Shown here: positions 46,111 through 57,050 of the stretch, piece by piece
Layout of the letters: the number at the start of each line of letters is the position of its first letter
How positions within the stretch are numbered: position 1 is the stretch's first letter
NCBI GenBank assembly: GCA_014058105.1
Contig: JACGCM010001329.1
Location: 186,001 to 250,000, forward strand
Length of the DNA: 64,000 bases
DNA from: Kingdonia uniflora
Lineage: Eukaryota; Streptophyta; Magnoliopsida; Ranunculales; Circaeasteraceae
Reading direction: 5' to 3'
Notes under the pieces: generated by a model
What the model was told of the DNA's origin: nothing
Database searches by the model: none
Seen by the model: the letters and a program-made list of their open reading frames with translations, nothing else
Program-made: the position numbers and the translations under genes

Positions 46111-48962
46111 AACAATTACAACTAAAATGAAAAGCAATGGTTTATTTACCATATTTGGGTGCCTTCTAGGTTTAAATCTTTTAATAACATCTAGGCACTA
46201 CCAAATAAGGCAATAAAACACCCTAATTCACCTTCGAGATGCACAATCCAGGTTGATCAGAGGAGGAAAACCAACCTTAATAAAATGGTCTAAACACCCC
46301 TCAGAATCGCCCCATGCACGCTTCCCAAGTCACAACTTCACACTTCCAAACCTCTTTATTCTCTATCTCTATAGTGGAATAAAAGACGTGTGGTTGTCGA
46401 CTTCAAGATCTCTTCGCTCCAGAACTCTACAACCATTATAACGAGGGTTTCTGAACTCTCATTGCTCAATATCTTCATCATCATCATCTAATAAATTAGG
46501 GTTTCTCGATCTCCAATCCTCAACGATGTTAAAGCAGATGATGTGAAAATGATTCCCGTTAATAAACAACATGATTAGACCGATTTCATGGTGATTGCTA
46601 CAGGAAGATCGACCTGACATGTAAGGAACATCGCCCAAGCCCTAATTCATAAGGTAAGTTTGTTTACTTCAATCTTACCAATTAAGCATTGTTCATTTAC
46701 AAAAGAAATTACCTTATGAATTGGTAGAAGTTTGATTTATGTCGCAATATTGTGTTGTTTTTATGATTTGTGAGAGATTGCTAAGTTAACTATCACGATT
46801 TTGCGTAATATTGCACTATATATGATGAGTGAATGGCGATACAATGTTCCGATAATTTGAGTTATGTGGTAAAAATTGAAATATCGAGTTCGGGTTGATA
46901 TTGTATAAATTAATATGGTGAATATCGTTTAAATTGTGTGAATTTGTCTAAATAATAAATTCATTCATGATGTATTGCGAGCTAAAAATGTAAAGTAAGG
47001 GTGTTTTATATTATGATTCAATTTATGGTAAATGGCGCGATTATTATTGGCAAGTTTCAGCATCACTTTTGATTGTATTCCTTAAATTGAGATCGGGCCC
47101 TTAGTTGTTCTTGAGAAGTTACACGTGTGTATGGCCACGGGGTTTTTTCTTTTCTTTTCCTTTTCAAATTGACAGAACCAGTTTTGACTTGTTGTTGTTG
47201 ACCATGACTCATGTTATTCAAATCCCTCGAAACATATCGACATACAAAATTACCGAATAGGAAATCATAGTATGGGAATTCCATATTTAAAGCAAAAATA
47301 AGAAAAGGAAAAAATTTTGCTCTCTCCCGAGCAATCATTTCTAAACCTATTTATAATGGAGTTTTTTATTGTTATCATTTAAAAGACAAAGAAACAAAAA
47401 CTTTAATCCTATTTATAATGGACTTTTTAATCTATTCTTGACTTCTTGTACTTTGCATTGATACCACAATTATTTAAATCCCAAAAATGATGTTTTTTTT
47501 CCATTTTAAAAGTAATTGATACATTTACAGAGATGTGATGAAGGTATGTACAAAATAATTAAAAATTGAAGTGAGAGATAAAGATTTGAAAGAATGGTGG
47601 TACGCAGAAGGGCTAAAATTTCAAGAGAGAGGAAGAGTTGGAGATTTATGGACTCTAACATTTGTTTTAACTTGTCGTTTATTTGCCTTTTGTGCTTGTC
47701 CACGTGTCGAATTGTAAATGGGTGAGAGGTCTAAAAATGATGGGTCGGGAGAGTGCAACGATAGTCATTCATACTATCTTGACTGCAACACTAATGCCAA
47801 AGAAATTTGAGGTAGACATGGGAACATGTGGAGGAATGGCTTATAAAATTTTCAATTTTGCTTTAAACATATATAGTTGCATCCAATATCTTGCTTAACT
47901 GACTTCAACAATACTTTTTAGTTTCATTCTTAAAATCTCAATTCGTATATCTTTCAGTAAATAGAAAACAATTAGATGCGCTAACTACTAGCTTAAATTA
48001 TCTACTTATACTGTATATAAGGTTTCATTTGTTTGGTTGCTGAATCAGAGAGATGGCAAGGTAATTTATCTCGGCCAGTGAATCACGAAAATTATGTGGC
48101 GCTCATCAAAACTTATTTATCATGCCTGATATGTGTCAACAACTCAAACTAATGCAACCCTGATGAACATATATGTACTACATTATGCCACAGTGAACCT
48201 TACTCAATGACACAATAGATTAGCCCTAAAAGTAAGCTTAAATCTTGAATCTTAAGTCTTCCACATAAGAGATATGTACTTTCATGAAATTATCAGTTTT
48301 TTTCATTTTTCCAATCTTTTTTACATAAAACTTCAAGGAATTAGGTGGTATATAACAAATATGATGTTTCTCTTTTATTATACAGAAGGGTAATTTCCGA
48401 AATGATGTATTTTAGATCAGCTGTGTTGTTGAGCTATATTACATAGTTGAATCATGTGAATACTATATTCTACGCAATCCTCGCGGGATTTTCCTTACCA
48501 GATATAAGATCTTTAATCTTTCTTGAAGATATAGATCTGCAATTCCAATAATTCCTTGGGTTCCTAAACTATTCGAGCAATCTCATTTATTAATATGTCA
48601 TATATGCTAAATTCACTAAACACTGTAGGCACACAGGTGAAAAACATCATACTCTGGTACAGTTACATGTGCTGAAAAACATCATACTCTGGTATAGTTA
48701 TGATTTACTTTTGCGAAACTTTGGCCCAACTTCTAGAAGTTATATGTGCCGATAATGTTTCGGATGCGAGATTTTGAAACTATCACTATTTTGGAAAATC
48801 GATATCGATATTGTAATGTCTCAGAATTTTTATTCCGAAATCATAACTCCATGGGTTTTTCGTCCAATTAAATTCAATGTAATGCAAAAAGCCTTGTTTC
48901 TACCCTCAAAGATCATAACACTAAACTCTTATTAAAAAAAAACTATAGGTATTCCCGGATAC
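46111..48962. other. AT-rich region without recognised genes
   Basis: No recognised gene. A good splice donor CATAAG|GTAAGTTTG on + lies near 46652, after CGCCCAAGCCCTAATTCAT, and may be a remnant of a transcribed leader. The minus ORF 47063-47338 (91 codons, basic C-terminal half, GQQQQVKTGSVNLKRKRKEK) and the + ORF 47683-47898 match nothing I know. 48637-48700 holds a short direct repeat. Confidence 0.5.
48637..48702 (+). repeat. Short tandem duplication (~35 bp)
   Basis: GAAAAACATCATACTCTGGT followed by A(C/T)AGTTA occurs twice in a row, with TGC/TGT linkers. It could be a replication slip or a trace of a transposition event. Confidence 0.8.
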
Positions 48963-49332
48963 AAAGCATAGGCTTTGTTTGTTGTACATCTTGCACAAGT
49001 TTGCTGAGAAATTGAATCATGTGTACAAAGCAGATTTGAAATTCAAGAAAGACGTGCACTATATCATCTTGGACATCTATCACTCGGATCAATTTGCTAC
49101 CAAGTGACACTCTTTGATGGTGGAGCAGAAATTGGAGAACAACTCTTTGTTGAATAAATTGTTTGAGATTAGGGAGAGATGGGTGCCACTATGGAATAAA
49201 GGGCACTTCTTTTGCAGGCCAGAGTACAACTAGTCGTGCTGAGGGCACGTACCACATGTTCAACAATTGGTTGAACAAGAAGATGAATTTGTACACGTTT
49301 GTCACAAGGTACGAAGCTGCCTTGGAAGAAGC
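48963..49332 (+). pseudogene. FAR1/MULE-type transposase-like fragment, 5' part
   Basis: Translates as KHRLCLLYILHKFAEKLNHV, then NKLFEIRERWVPLWNKG, and after a one-base shift near 49200 SFAGQSTTSRAEGTYHMFNN and FVTRYEAALEEA. This is the end of the MULE transposase domain of the FAR1/FRS family (and of Jittery-type Mutator elements). A stop lies near 49107. The fragment is cut at 49332 by a CACTA insertion and continues at 57048. Whether it was a FAR1-RELATED SEQUENCE gene or a MULE cannot be told; the N-terminus is missing. Confidence 0.82.
49330..49332 (+). repeat. Target duplication of CACTA, left
   Basis: AGC, repeated at 57048-57050. Three bases is the CACTA norm. Confidence 0.8.
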
Positions 49333-49560
49333 CACTACAAGAAAATGGGGCAGATGCCACAAAAGACTTTTAGTTTTTGCCACTGTTTTTCCCGTGACAA
49401 GCTACCACTAATAATGCACTGGCTACAAGGCTAAAACGGTGGCCAAAATTGACCAAACTAAAACGAAATTGATGACGACCGTGCCTATTTAACAAAACCG
49501 TGGGGAAAGGGTAAAAGAGGCGTGGCAAGAAAAAGGTGTGCGGACTATATCAACTCGCGC
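49333..49560. repeat. Left terminal and subterminal repeats of CACTA
   Basis: CACTACAAGAAAA start, then several GCCAC, CCACTG, CCGTG and GTGGC motifs in both orientations, the transposase-binding type of repeat in CACTA elements. Confidence 0.75.
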
Positions 49561-50630
49561 ATTGTATTTCAAAACAAGTAAACTTTGCCTCCTTTACTGA
49601 TCTTCTCCTTAACCAATTCAATTTGTTGAACCAAAACTCAATTCTCTCTCCTATTAGTTTTGGTCTTCTCCTTCACCTGATTTCATTTTCCACATCAATA
49701 CTCCAAAATATGAATTTAAGAAGGATTTGAGCACGAAATTGGGATTGATTTGGAGGAAGAGAAGTAGATAGATGCAAATTCCAACCCCCCTTCTTTGTGC
49801 ACTTAGATTCGACGCTTCAGACTCGCAAATCGGGTAAGTAATTTAAAATCCCAAGACCTAAACATTCGTTTTAGCTTAAGTTATTAGTTGTTTGGTTAGG
49901 GTTTCGAATTTGTAGTTCTTGGGTTTTCTAATTGCAAAAAATTCAAGGATTTACGGGTATTTGGGGGTTTCTTTCTTTTCTTGATATGGGTTTAAGTTAG
50001 GTGAGTAATGCTTCAAAATGAACTCTCTGGTTTTGGAGTTTTTTGAGTTGCTTGGAACAATTTAAGTTCATGGTAATTTATGGGTTTTGCATTGAAGTAA
50101 GTTTTAGGGTTAGATTTAGTCGGCATAGATTCTGTAGTTGGAATATTGAGGGTTTAGAATCTTTGGATATATTATCTGATTTGTCAATTTGATTGTAGAG
50201 TTTGTTGCTTACATGGTTATAGAGTTTGTTGCTTGGTTCATGTACTTGTTTACTTTTCTGTTTTCGGAATATCTTGCCATTTTTTCAGCCATTTTGACGT
50301 CCTATTAGTCTGTTTGTACTGTGATTTTCGCTTGTTTACTGACTTTCTTCTTCAACATTGCTTGTAGTTTCTTATTTATGGTTTTTAAGCAATGTGGGGT
50401 TTGGTGGTTTGCCTTTATAATGGTTGTAGGAGAACTGCTCACTCAGCGAATTTTAGTGCCGTTTTGACATGGACAACGTATTGGTTTTAGTTACCTTGTT
50501 TCAGGTGGGAGTTGGACTCAAAAATTAGGTCCTCCAATGCCAGAGAGATTGAGAACACTCTGAGCTAGCTTTCGCCTCTATTGCGCTCCATCCTCACACA
50601 CATTATTTCCCAGTCTCGCATTTTTTATAA
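49561..50630 (+). other. Probable captured leader with intron
   Basis: TC-rich sequence at 49600-49680 resembles a plant 5' leader. CAAATCGG|GTAAGTAATT at 49834 and CTTGTTTCAG| at 50504 bound a putative 671-base, T-rich intron. The acceptor is about 127 bases before the RRP41 frame, so this may be the RRP41 leader captured with its intron. No ORF is recognised. Confidence 0.45.
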
Positions 50631-51356
50631 ATTGAGTACGTGAGCCCTGAAGGACTTCGCTTAGATGGACGTTGCCCTATGGAGATGAGGCAGATATGAG
50701 CATAAATAGGAGCAGTGGGAAAGGCTGATGGCTCTACCGTTTTTGAGATGGAAAACACTAAAGTAATTGCTACAGAATATGGACCTAGAGAGGTCCAGAA
50801 CTGGAGCCAGCAAATTAATGACAAAGCGCTGGTGCGATGCGAGTATAGCATGGCTAATTTTAGTACCGGAGACCGAATGAGAAAACAAAAGGGGGATAGG
50901 CGATTTACAGAGATATCTCTTGTCATTCGCCAAACCATGGAAGCTTGTATATTGATGCACTTGATGCCTCGTTCACAGATTGATATATTTGTCCAAGTTC
51001 TTCAAGCTGATGGAGGAACAAGATCTGCTTGCATAAATGCTGCAACATTGGCACTTGCAGATTCTGGGATTCCAATGTCTGATCTTGTAACTTCGTGTAG
51101 TGCTGGATATCTCAACAGCACTCCTTTGTTTGATTTAAATTATGTAGAAGATAGCGCTGGAGGCGCCGATGTCACTGTAGGAATTCTAGCTAAGTTGGAT
51201 AAAGTCACACCACTTCAGATGGATGGGAAACTACTTATGGATACCTTTGAAAACGTTATGCAACTCGCTGTAGAAGGGTGCAAAGCAATAGCAAATTATA
51301 TTCGTGAAGTACTGTTAGAGAACACGAAGAAACTTGAGCGTCGACGTGGTGTATAG
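50631..51356 (+). pseudogene. RRP41: Captured exosome subunit RRP41 copy
   Basis: A full-length RNase PH-domain frame of 241 codons. RRP41 is a ring subunit of the RNA exosome (3'-5' RNA processing and decay, nucleus and cytoplasm). Signatures: EYVSPEGLRLDGR at the start, ADGSTVFEMENTKVIATEYG, VLQADGGTRSACINAATLAL, CSAGYLNSTPLFDLNYVEDS and GGADVTVGIL. The initiator codon reads ATT at 50631, two stops (TGA, TAA) lie near 50690-50700, and after that the frame is open to the natural stop TAG. No intron interrupts the frame. It lies downstream of a leader-like segment. Substitutions at usually conserved places suggest it is not functional. Confidence 0.92.
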
Positions 51357-52215
51357 CTTTAGGCAGGCATGCTTTACAGCCAGTATCGTCAATTTTGTGC
51401 TAAGAACTGCTCAAATTTCCGCCCTTGAACTCCAGATTCTCCATTTGAGTCCCTGTACTTCACATTTTATAGCTGCCCTCTTTAGAAGTGAAAGATTCAA
51501 CCCCAAGAAAAGGACTGTAGAGGATAATAGTGTTTGGTTGTTTCATTGCATATCTTATATTTTCTCAAACGGTTGTTTTTGGTTCATAGATAATTCTATA
51601 GAGGATCCTTGCAATGAGGCTATAGCGTCGGAGGATGTACCATACACATTCTCATTTCAGGTAGGTTTAGGTTAAGGCATACCTACCCATGTTTATGACT
51701 TTCATTCCGGTCGCCGGTCTTCAACCACCTTTGCTAGGATCCTTGCGTATCCTATCCGAACTGAACTGGAACTTCTCTTTTGGGCCTGGGGAATGGTAAA
51801 TCTGGGACATAGGAAAGTAGTTAGGGGTGTGTTGATCTAAAAAAAAAAGTTACCTTTTTTCACCAAAATATAATGGGGAGAATGCTCACTATAAGGTTCT
51901 GCGGAACTCAAAGATTCTTGAGTTCACCATAAAACTCGTGATTCAAACGTGGATTATCCAATTGGACACTAACTCCCATACTCCATCATATTGCATTGTT
52001 TCTGGATTTGGTGCTGGCGTTTCTGTACCAAGGTGAGTTAATTTCATTGTTGTCCTTTTAATATCTTTTCGTGTTAATCAAGCACTATAACTCCTAGCAT
52101 CTCTCTCTAAAGCGCTTTCATTGTGTATTTTTACAAGTTGGGGTTGTTATCTGTTACAGAGAGAGAACGGTTTAGTGGAAATGTAGAGAGGAAGAGAAGG
52201 TTTCAACACTCACTT
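51357..52215 (+). other. Unidentified part of Pack-CACTA (RRP41 3' side)
   Basis: The first 300 bases may be RRP41 3' untranslated sequence. 51880-52030 looks like coding sequence followed by a donor (CTGTACCAAG|GTGAG near 52030), possibly from a further gene, but I cannot name it. Confidence 0.4.
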
Positions 52216-53794
52216 ATGGATTCTTCTTTAAAGGGATATGCACTTGATCCTTCTAAATGCAGTAAACTGACTATAGAGGAAAAAGGAGAACTACTCTACC
52301 AGATATTAATGTCGTCAAATGATGCTGCAGAGATGCTTTAATCATTACGTTGGCCAGAACATCTACAAATACTACATGCTGAGATGGGCAAGGATAGAAA
52401 GTATACTGGAATGATAGAACATCTTTTGAGTGTTATATCTGAGAAAAAATCTAGAAAACAAGTGTTTGAGGCAGATCCTGAAGGAAAACCTACATATCCA
52501 AACAATCAAACTACTGTCAAGAGGCAGAGGAAACTTATACTCCTTCACGGCTTTCCATTGCAACAAATGGGGATCTAAACACTAAATACTGTGAAAACCC
52601 AGCTTGTAAAGTTACCCTACACCGAGAAGAAGATTTCTGCAAAAGGTGTTCTTCTTGCATATGCTACAAATGCGACGATAACAAAGATCCTAGTTTATGG
52701 TTGGTTTGCAGCTCAGAGCCTCCTTGTGAAAGTGATTCATGTGGGATGTCATATCATCTAGAATGTGTTCTTAAGGATAAAAGAGCTGGCATTGCTAAGG
52801 AAACACACCAAGGGGGCTTGGATGGGAGCTATAATTATATATCTTGCAGAAAAGTAAACGACTTGCTTGAATGTTGGAGGAAACAACTAATGATGGTGAA
52901 GGATACTCGTCGAGTAGATACTCTTTGTTATCATGTCTCACTAAGCCAAAAGCTTCTCTTTGGAACCAAAAAGTACCAAAAGCTAATTGAGATTGTGAAG
53001 ATTGCAGCAAAGAAGCTCGAGACTGAAGTTGGACCTGGGAAGCTAAATTTTTAACGAAGGTCAATTTGAACAAAATTGCGATGAGTGTGGCAGTAGAAGA
53101 AAGAGATTAAAACCCTACAACAAACAGTAAAAGCCTTTCTAATCCATCTTTAGAGGAAGATGAATCCAATAACATCTCTGGGTACAATGGCAAGATTTGG
53201 AAGGAAGGGACACTGGTAGAATCAGTTTCCGTATTGGATGACGAACATATTACAATTAAAGAAGAGTCAGAGAGAGATTCCATGAAATCGACCATTGGAA
53301 ATCTGATGGTTTCTGATATAGTGGGACCTAAAAAACATTCACTTGAAGGTCAACCAGTCGAGGAGATGAACATTGATAATGGATTAAATCACACTAAGAA
53401 AAAAGATGAGATTGTGCCATTCAGACATAGTGGACCCGATGCAAACCCTATTACTCCCTGCAAGATGGAAATTTTGAGAGATAAGTGTTGTAACTATTGC
53501 AAGAAGAGAAGTGAGGCATCATGTGAAGTAGAGCACATCAAAGATGGATCTACCGACGGAGAGTACGAGCATTTTCTGAAGATGATCAGACAGTTGGAAT
53601 GCGAGGGTCACATTGAAAAGAGCTTTAGGGTAAAGTTCCTAACGTGCTATAGTTTGCGAGCTAACTCGGAGGATAAGAGAGTTGTGAAGGTGTTTGTCGA
53701 CACATTTACCAATGATCCATCGTGTCTTACAGGGCAACTAGTTGACACTTTCATGGAAAAAATATCTAGAAAGCGACCACTACCAGGTTCATGA
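52216..53794 (+). pseudogene. Captured VIN3-like (VEL) PHD protein copy
   Basis: VIN3-like proteins work with Polycomb complex 2 in silencing of flowering repressors. N-terminus MDSSLKGYALDPSKCSKLTI (52216); [19 protein letters not shown]-type cysteine cluster [20 protein letters not shown], then [20 protein letters not shown] (about 52590-52720); helical [20 protein letters not shown] (about 52865); C-terminal VID-like QLECEGHIEKSFRVKFLT (about 53594) and VVKVFVDTFTNDPSCLTGQL. The fibronectin type III domain expected between 53050 and 53110 is missing. Stops at about 52339, 52576, 53052 and in 53060-53230 break the frame. The overall order follows the family. Confidence 0.9.
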
Positions 53795-53869
53795 AACAGA
53801 ACACTGCTACTTTCCAGGTTCATGTTCCAATCGATGACGACTCTACTAATTTTGAACATTCGAACAAAG

Positions 53870-54482
53870 TTAAATTAATGAAAGCGCCTAGACCTGGACT
53901 GATAGACAACTCTCATCTAATCGTAAATTGAAGTGAGGGTGAAGGTCATGATTTGGAGCATACGAACCCTTATGGAAGGGTGTGATTATGTTTTGGCTCC
54001 TCAAGAAGTTTGGAAAAAGCTTCACTACTGGTAATAATAATAAAATCCGTTGCCCCCTTTAAAACGAAACATTTATTATAGAACTTTTTATTTACATCCC
54101 AATGAAAACTTGTAAGGCCATCATGTTAGCACGGCCTCTTTTCAAATTTTAAAGTGTATCATTGTTCTCCTGTAGTTTGCCTGATTCTCTCTTTGAGTAT
54201 GGCTCACACTTAACTAAATGTATTGTCTTAGTAGCATTTCAAGCTTCGTCATGTGTTTGTATGTCGAACATCTTCATCTTTTCTGCATTTGTTTCCATCG
54301 TTTGCTCATATGCTTTGGTTTATTCGTCTTCCTGCAGGTACAAAGGGGGGCCGGCATTACCTAGAGGAATGATTCAACAAAGTTCTCAGATCAGGTCATT
54401 TAGTGTGGAGGTTTACCTTCTTCGTCTCCAACTAACTGATGCTAGAGACAACAATCAATTTGTTATTCATATAAGTGAAAAG
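53870..54482 (+). pseudogene. Captured ubiquitin-specific protease, DUSP fragment
   Basis: Exon to 54030: PRPGLIDNSHLIV, then after a stop SEGEGHDLEHTNPYGR, and after one frame change YVLAPQEVWKKLHYW. Intron 54031-54337 (GTAATA...CTGCAG). Exon 54338-54482: YKGGPALPRGMIQQ, FSVEVYLLRLQLTDARDN, ending ISEK before GTACTG. This is the DUSP region and start of the ubiquitin-like linker of plant UBP proteases with DUSP domains, enzymes that remove ubiquitin from proteins. The catalytic domains are absent. The intron is retained, so capture was at DNA level. Confidence 0.82.
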
Positions 54483-55633
54483 GTACTGTACCCTCATTTG
54501 TTTATTTCATTTCAAAATATTTGATAGCTATAAAATGGTACTCCAAAAGCGTTGGGCTTGTGGCACTCCTGATAATAGGGCATGTTTGTTCCCACACTTT
54601 ATCAAATTTGATGTTAAAAAGTGATTTTTTTTTATGGATATAGAAATATACGGAGTCTTTCATAAGTGCAGCTTCACCACACTAAACATCCTCCCAAGAT
54701 CTTGTCCTATCTCTTATATGTTTCACGAGGTATCTACAAAGTTGGAGATAGTATCATAGCAAAGATAAGTAAGTTTTTTTATTATTTGGATCCTTAGCAG
54801 TAATGAAAAAAAAATCGTGGCTGATATGGCAGATGCGCACACTTACACTCACACCTACACACACACACACATATGTTGTCATTTTCAGTTTCTTTCTTGT
54901 CTATTCACATGTATACTTTATTTTAAACCTAAACTGCTTCATTTGGGTTGGTTACTTGACTTTTTGACATTTATCCATTTAGAGTTACACAGCAAGTTTG
55001 TTACATTCCATTTAAGGATTGCTGGAGACTATGATGTCGAGTTGTCACACTGTATTGTTAAGCGAAGATGAGATATGACTAACTAGTTTTCACATAACCA
55101 ATGTGACATCGCATCCCAAAACAGTGTTAGACATGAAACTGTTGCATGATGCATTGTCAAAGTTTATTTGCTACTTCTAGGTACATCTATATATCATAAT
55201 ATAACATATTTCTTACCATGTTAATTTATACAAGTTTCATTTTTTATTTTTTTATCAAGTGCATTTGTAGGTTCACTTTGACTGCATCTATCGTGGTATT
55301 GGTGCATTATCAAGTAGAGAATCTAAACTCTTAGCTGGAAATCATAGTATTGCACTGGCTATCCAACTCACCTATTGCTCTTAGATGTTAAATCTCTTCT
55401 CATTATGTTAAGTGTGGGATTAGCCAAAGTCTTATCTAGAAAAGAGAGTATCTCCATCACAAGTGATGGAAGGGTGAATTTTGTAACCAATCCCAGTAAG
55501 TTTCGCTTTTCTTTATACAGTTTGACATTTATTTATCGGATGTGCAGACATTTAGGTGTAAGTCCATCACAAGAATCATATATTTTCTTTTAGGCTATTC
55601 AGCTGGGTCTTTGATTTAATGAAATTTTTGATT
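54483..55633 (+). other. Unidentified part of Pack-CACTA
   Basis: AT-rich sequence with an (AC)n stretch at about 54855-54872. 55270-55500 has patches that look coding (LSVGLAKVLSRKESISITSD, ITSDGRVNFVTNPSK) but I recognise no family. The start may be UBP intron sequence and the end CYP707A intron sequence. Confidence 0.4.
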
Positions 55634-56571
55634 TAATGTCATTGGGGTCATATTTGCTGCGCACGATACGACAGCGAGTGTTCTCACTTGGATTCTAAAG
55701 TACTTGCATGACAGTGCAGAAGTCCTCAATGCTGTAACGGTAAACTTGCATGACCATTGAGTAAATTTACACAGACGGTACATATTAATTTTCTAAATTT
55801 TGAATATTTCAGGTTGAACAAGAGAAGATATGACGAAGATTAATAGAAGACGATCGTGACCTTTCCTAGGAAGATTTCAAGAACATGCAATTGACTAACC
55901 AGGTAAACTAAACATTTTATTAAGTGTTAATTTAAAATCAATCTTTTAAATTTGTGTAATGGTGTGTTTGTAGGTGATCCAAGAAACACTAATAACCTCA
56001 AGTATCATATCGTTTACATTTAGAGAAGCAGTGGAAGATGTTGAACTTGAAGGGGGTTTTTAATCCCTAAAGGATGGAAAGTTCTCCCTCTCTTTAGAGC
56101 TATCCATCATTCTGAAGAGATCTACCCTGAGCATGAAAAATTCAATCCTTCACGCTTTGAGGTAACATGCTGGATGCATATTTCTCGATATAAATTCTCT
56201 CTAGCTAATTTATGTTCTCCTTAAAGATTATGCCTCTGATGAAAAACATCTGTGCACACGCAGGCACAACCCAGGCCTAACACATACCTGCCATTTTGTA
56301 TTGGTGGGCACTCATGTCCTGGGAGTGAGTTAGCCAAGCTTGAGATGCTTGTCCTTCATCAACAAACAAACGACTTAAATTCTTGACTTAATTTTTCATG
56401 CAAATATAATTTGATTTTTTGCAGACTAGAGTATGAAATTATTATTTATTTATTTTGGTTTTCAGGTGGGAGGTTGTAGGTGAAGAGGAAGAGATCCAGT
56501 CTAGGCCATTCCCTGTACCCAAAGGTGGATTAACTCTGAAGATTACCCATAAGGAGGAGCAGACCAACTAG
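55634..56571 (+). pseudogene. CYP707A: Captured CYP707A (ABA 8'-hydroxylase) 3' half
   Basis: CYP707A cytochromes P450 inactivate abscisic acid by 8'-hydroxylation (endoplasmic reticulum). Exons: 55634-55739 NVIGVIFAAHDTTASVLTWI (I-helix oxygen-binding AAHDTT); 55813-55902; 55974-56161 VIQETL...FTFREAVEDVELEGG (K-helix and beyond); 56264-about 56370 APRPNTYLPF, then GGHSCPGSELAKLEMLVL with the haem Cys; 56466-56571 WEVVGEEEEIQSRPFPVPKG to a natural stop. Introns with GT/AG borders are kept, so this is genomic capture. Stops in exons 2 and 3, a frame change in exon 3 and the missing first half make it non-functional. Confidence 0.92.
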
Positions 56572-57047
56572 AGAAAGATGATGCAATCATCATCTGATAA
56601 CGCGGGGTAGGTCTAATGCTGTGGGGGCATAGATAATGATGTCCATTAGTTTAGGATCTTATTCTGTTAATAGATGGATGTTAATATGTAAGAAATACAC
56701 TTATTTGCATGTATATATATATACATAAATATATGATGTCTACAAGCTTTCTCATTTTCAAATGTTTTAGAATCATATACAGGAACTACATCCTTCAAAG
56801 AAATTGAGCTAAACGGCCTAAAAGAAAATACATTTTTTTTAATTAAAAAACCTATTTGCCACGAATTAAATAGTGGTGAACAAGATGTTTTTGCCACGGA
56901 AAAGACCCACGGTAAAAACTGTGGCAATTGATAAACCTTTTGCCACGGTAAAAATTGTGGCAAAGCTTTAGCCACCCCATCTACGGCCACGACCCTAACC
57001 GTGGCAAAAACCTTTTTCAGTGGCTAATACCCTTTATTCTTGTAATG
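56572..57047. repeat. Right subterminal region and terminus of CACTA
   Basis: After 3' untranslated-like sequence, 56850-57047 carries repeated TTGCCACGG, CCGTGGCAAAAAC and ACGGTAAAAA(C/T)TGTGGCAA motifs in both orientations and ends TTCTTGTAATG. Confidence 0.85.
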
Positions 57048-57050
57048 AGC
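57048..57050 (+). repeat. Target duplication of CACTA, right
   Basis: AGC, as at 49330-49332. Confidence 0.8.

Larger units (their letters stand above)
49333..57047 (+). mobile_element. Pack-CACTA transposon with four captured genes
   Basis: Termini CACTACAAGAAAATGGGG (left) and, read inward from the right, CATTACAAGAATAAAGGG. AGC on both sides. Subterminal CCACGG/CCGTGGCAAAA-type motifs are frequent in the first 220 and last 200 bases. 7715 bp. No TNPD or TNPA transposase is found, so it is non-autonomous. Inside, in the same orientation: RRP41, VIN3-like, UBP and CYP707A segments. The interrupted FAR1-like frame resumes exactly across the insertion. Confidence 0.92.

Noticed and set aside
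47063..47338. SERF-like small nuclear protein
   Set aside because: Only the basic character fits; no family motif could be matched.
50603..50960. Minus ORFs of 99-111 codons
   Set aside because: Reverse of the RRP41 frame, which has strong family motifs.
54855..54872. (AC)n run as a functional site
   Set aside because: A short, common microsatellite.
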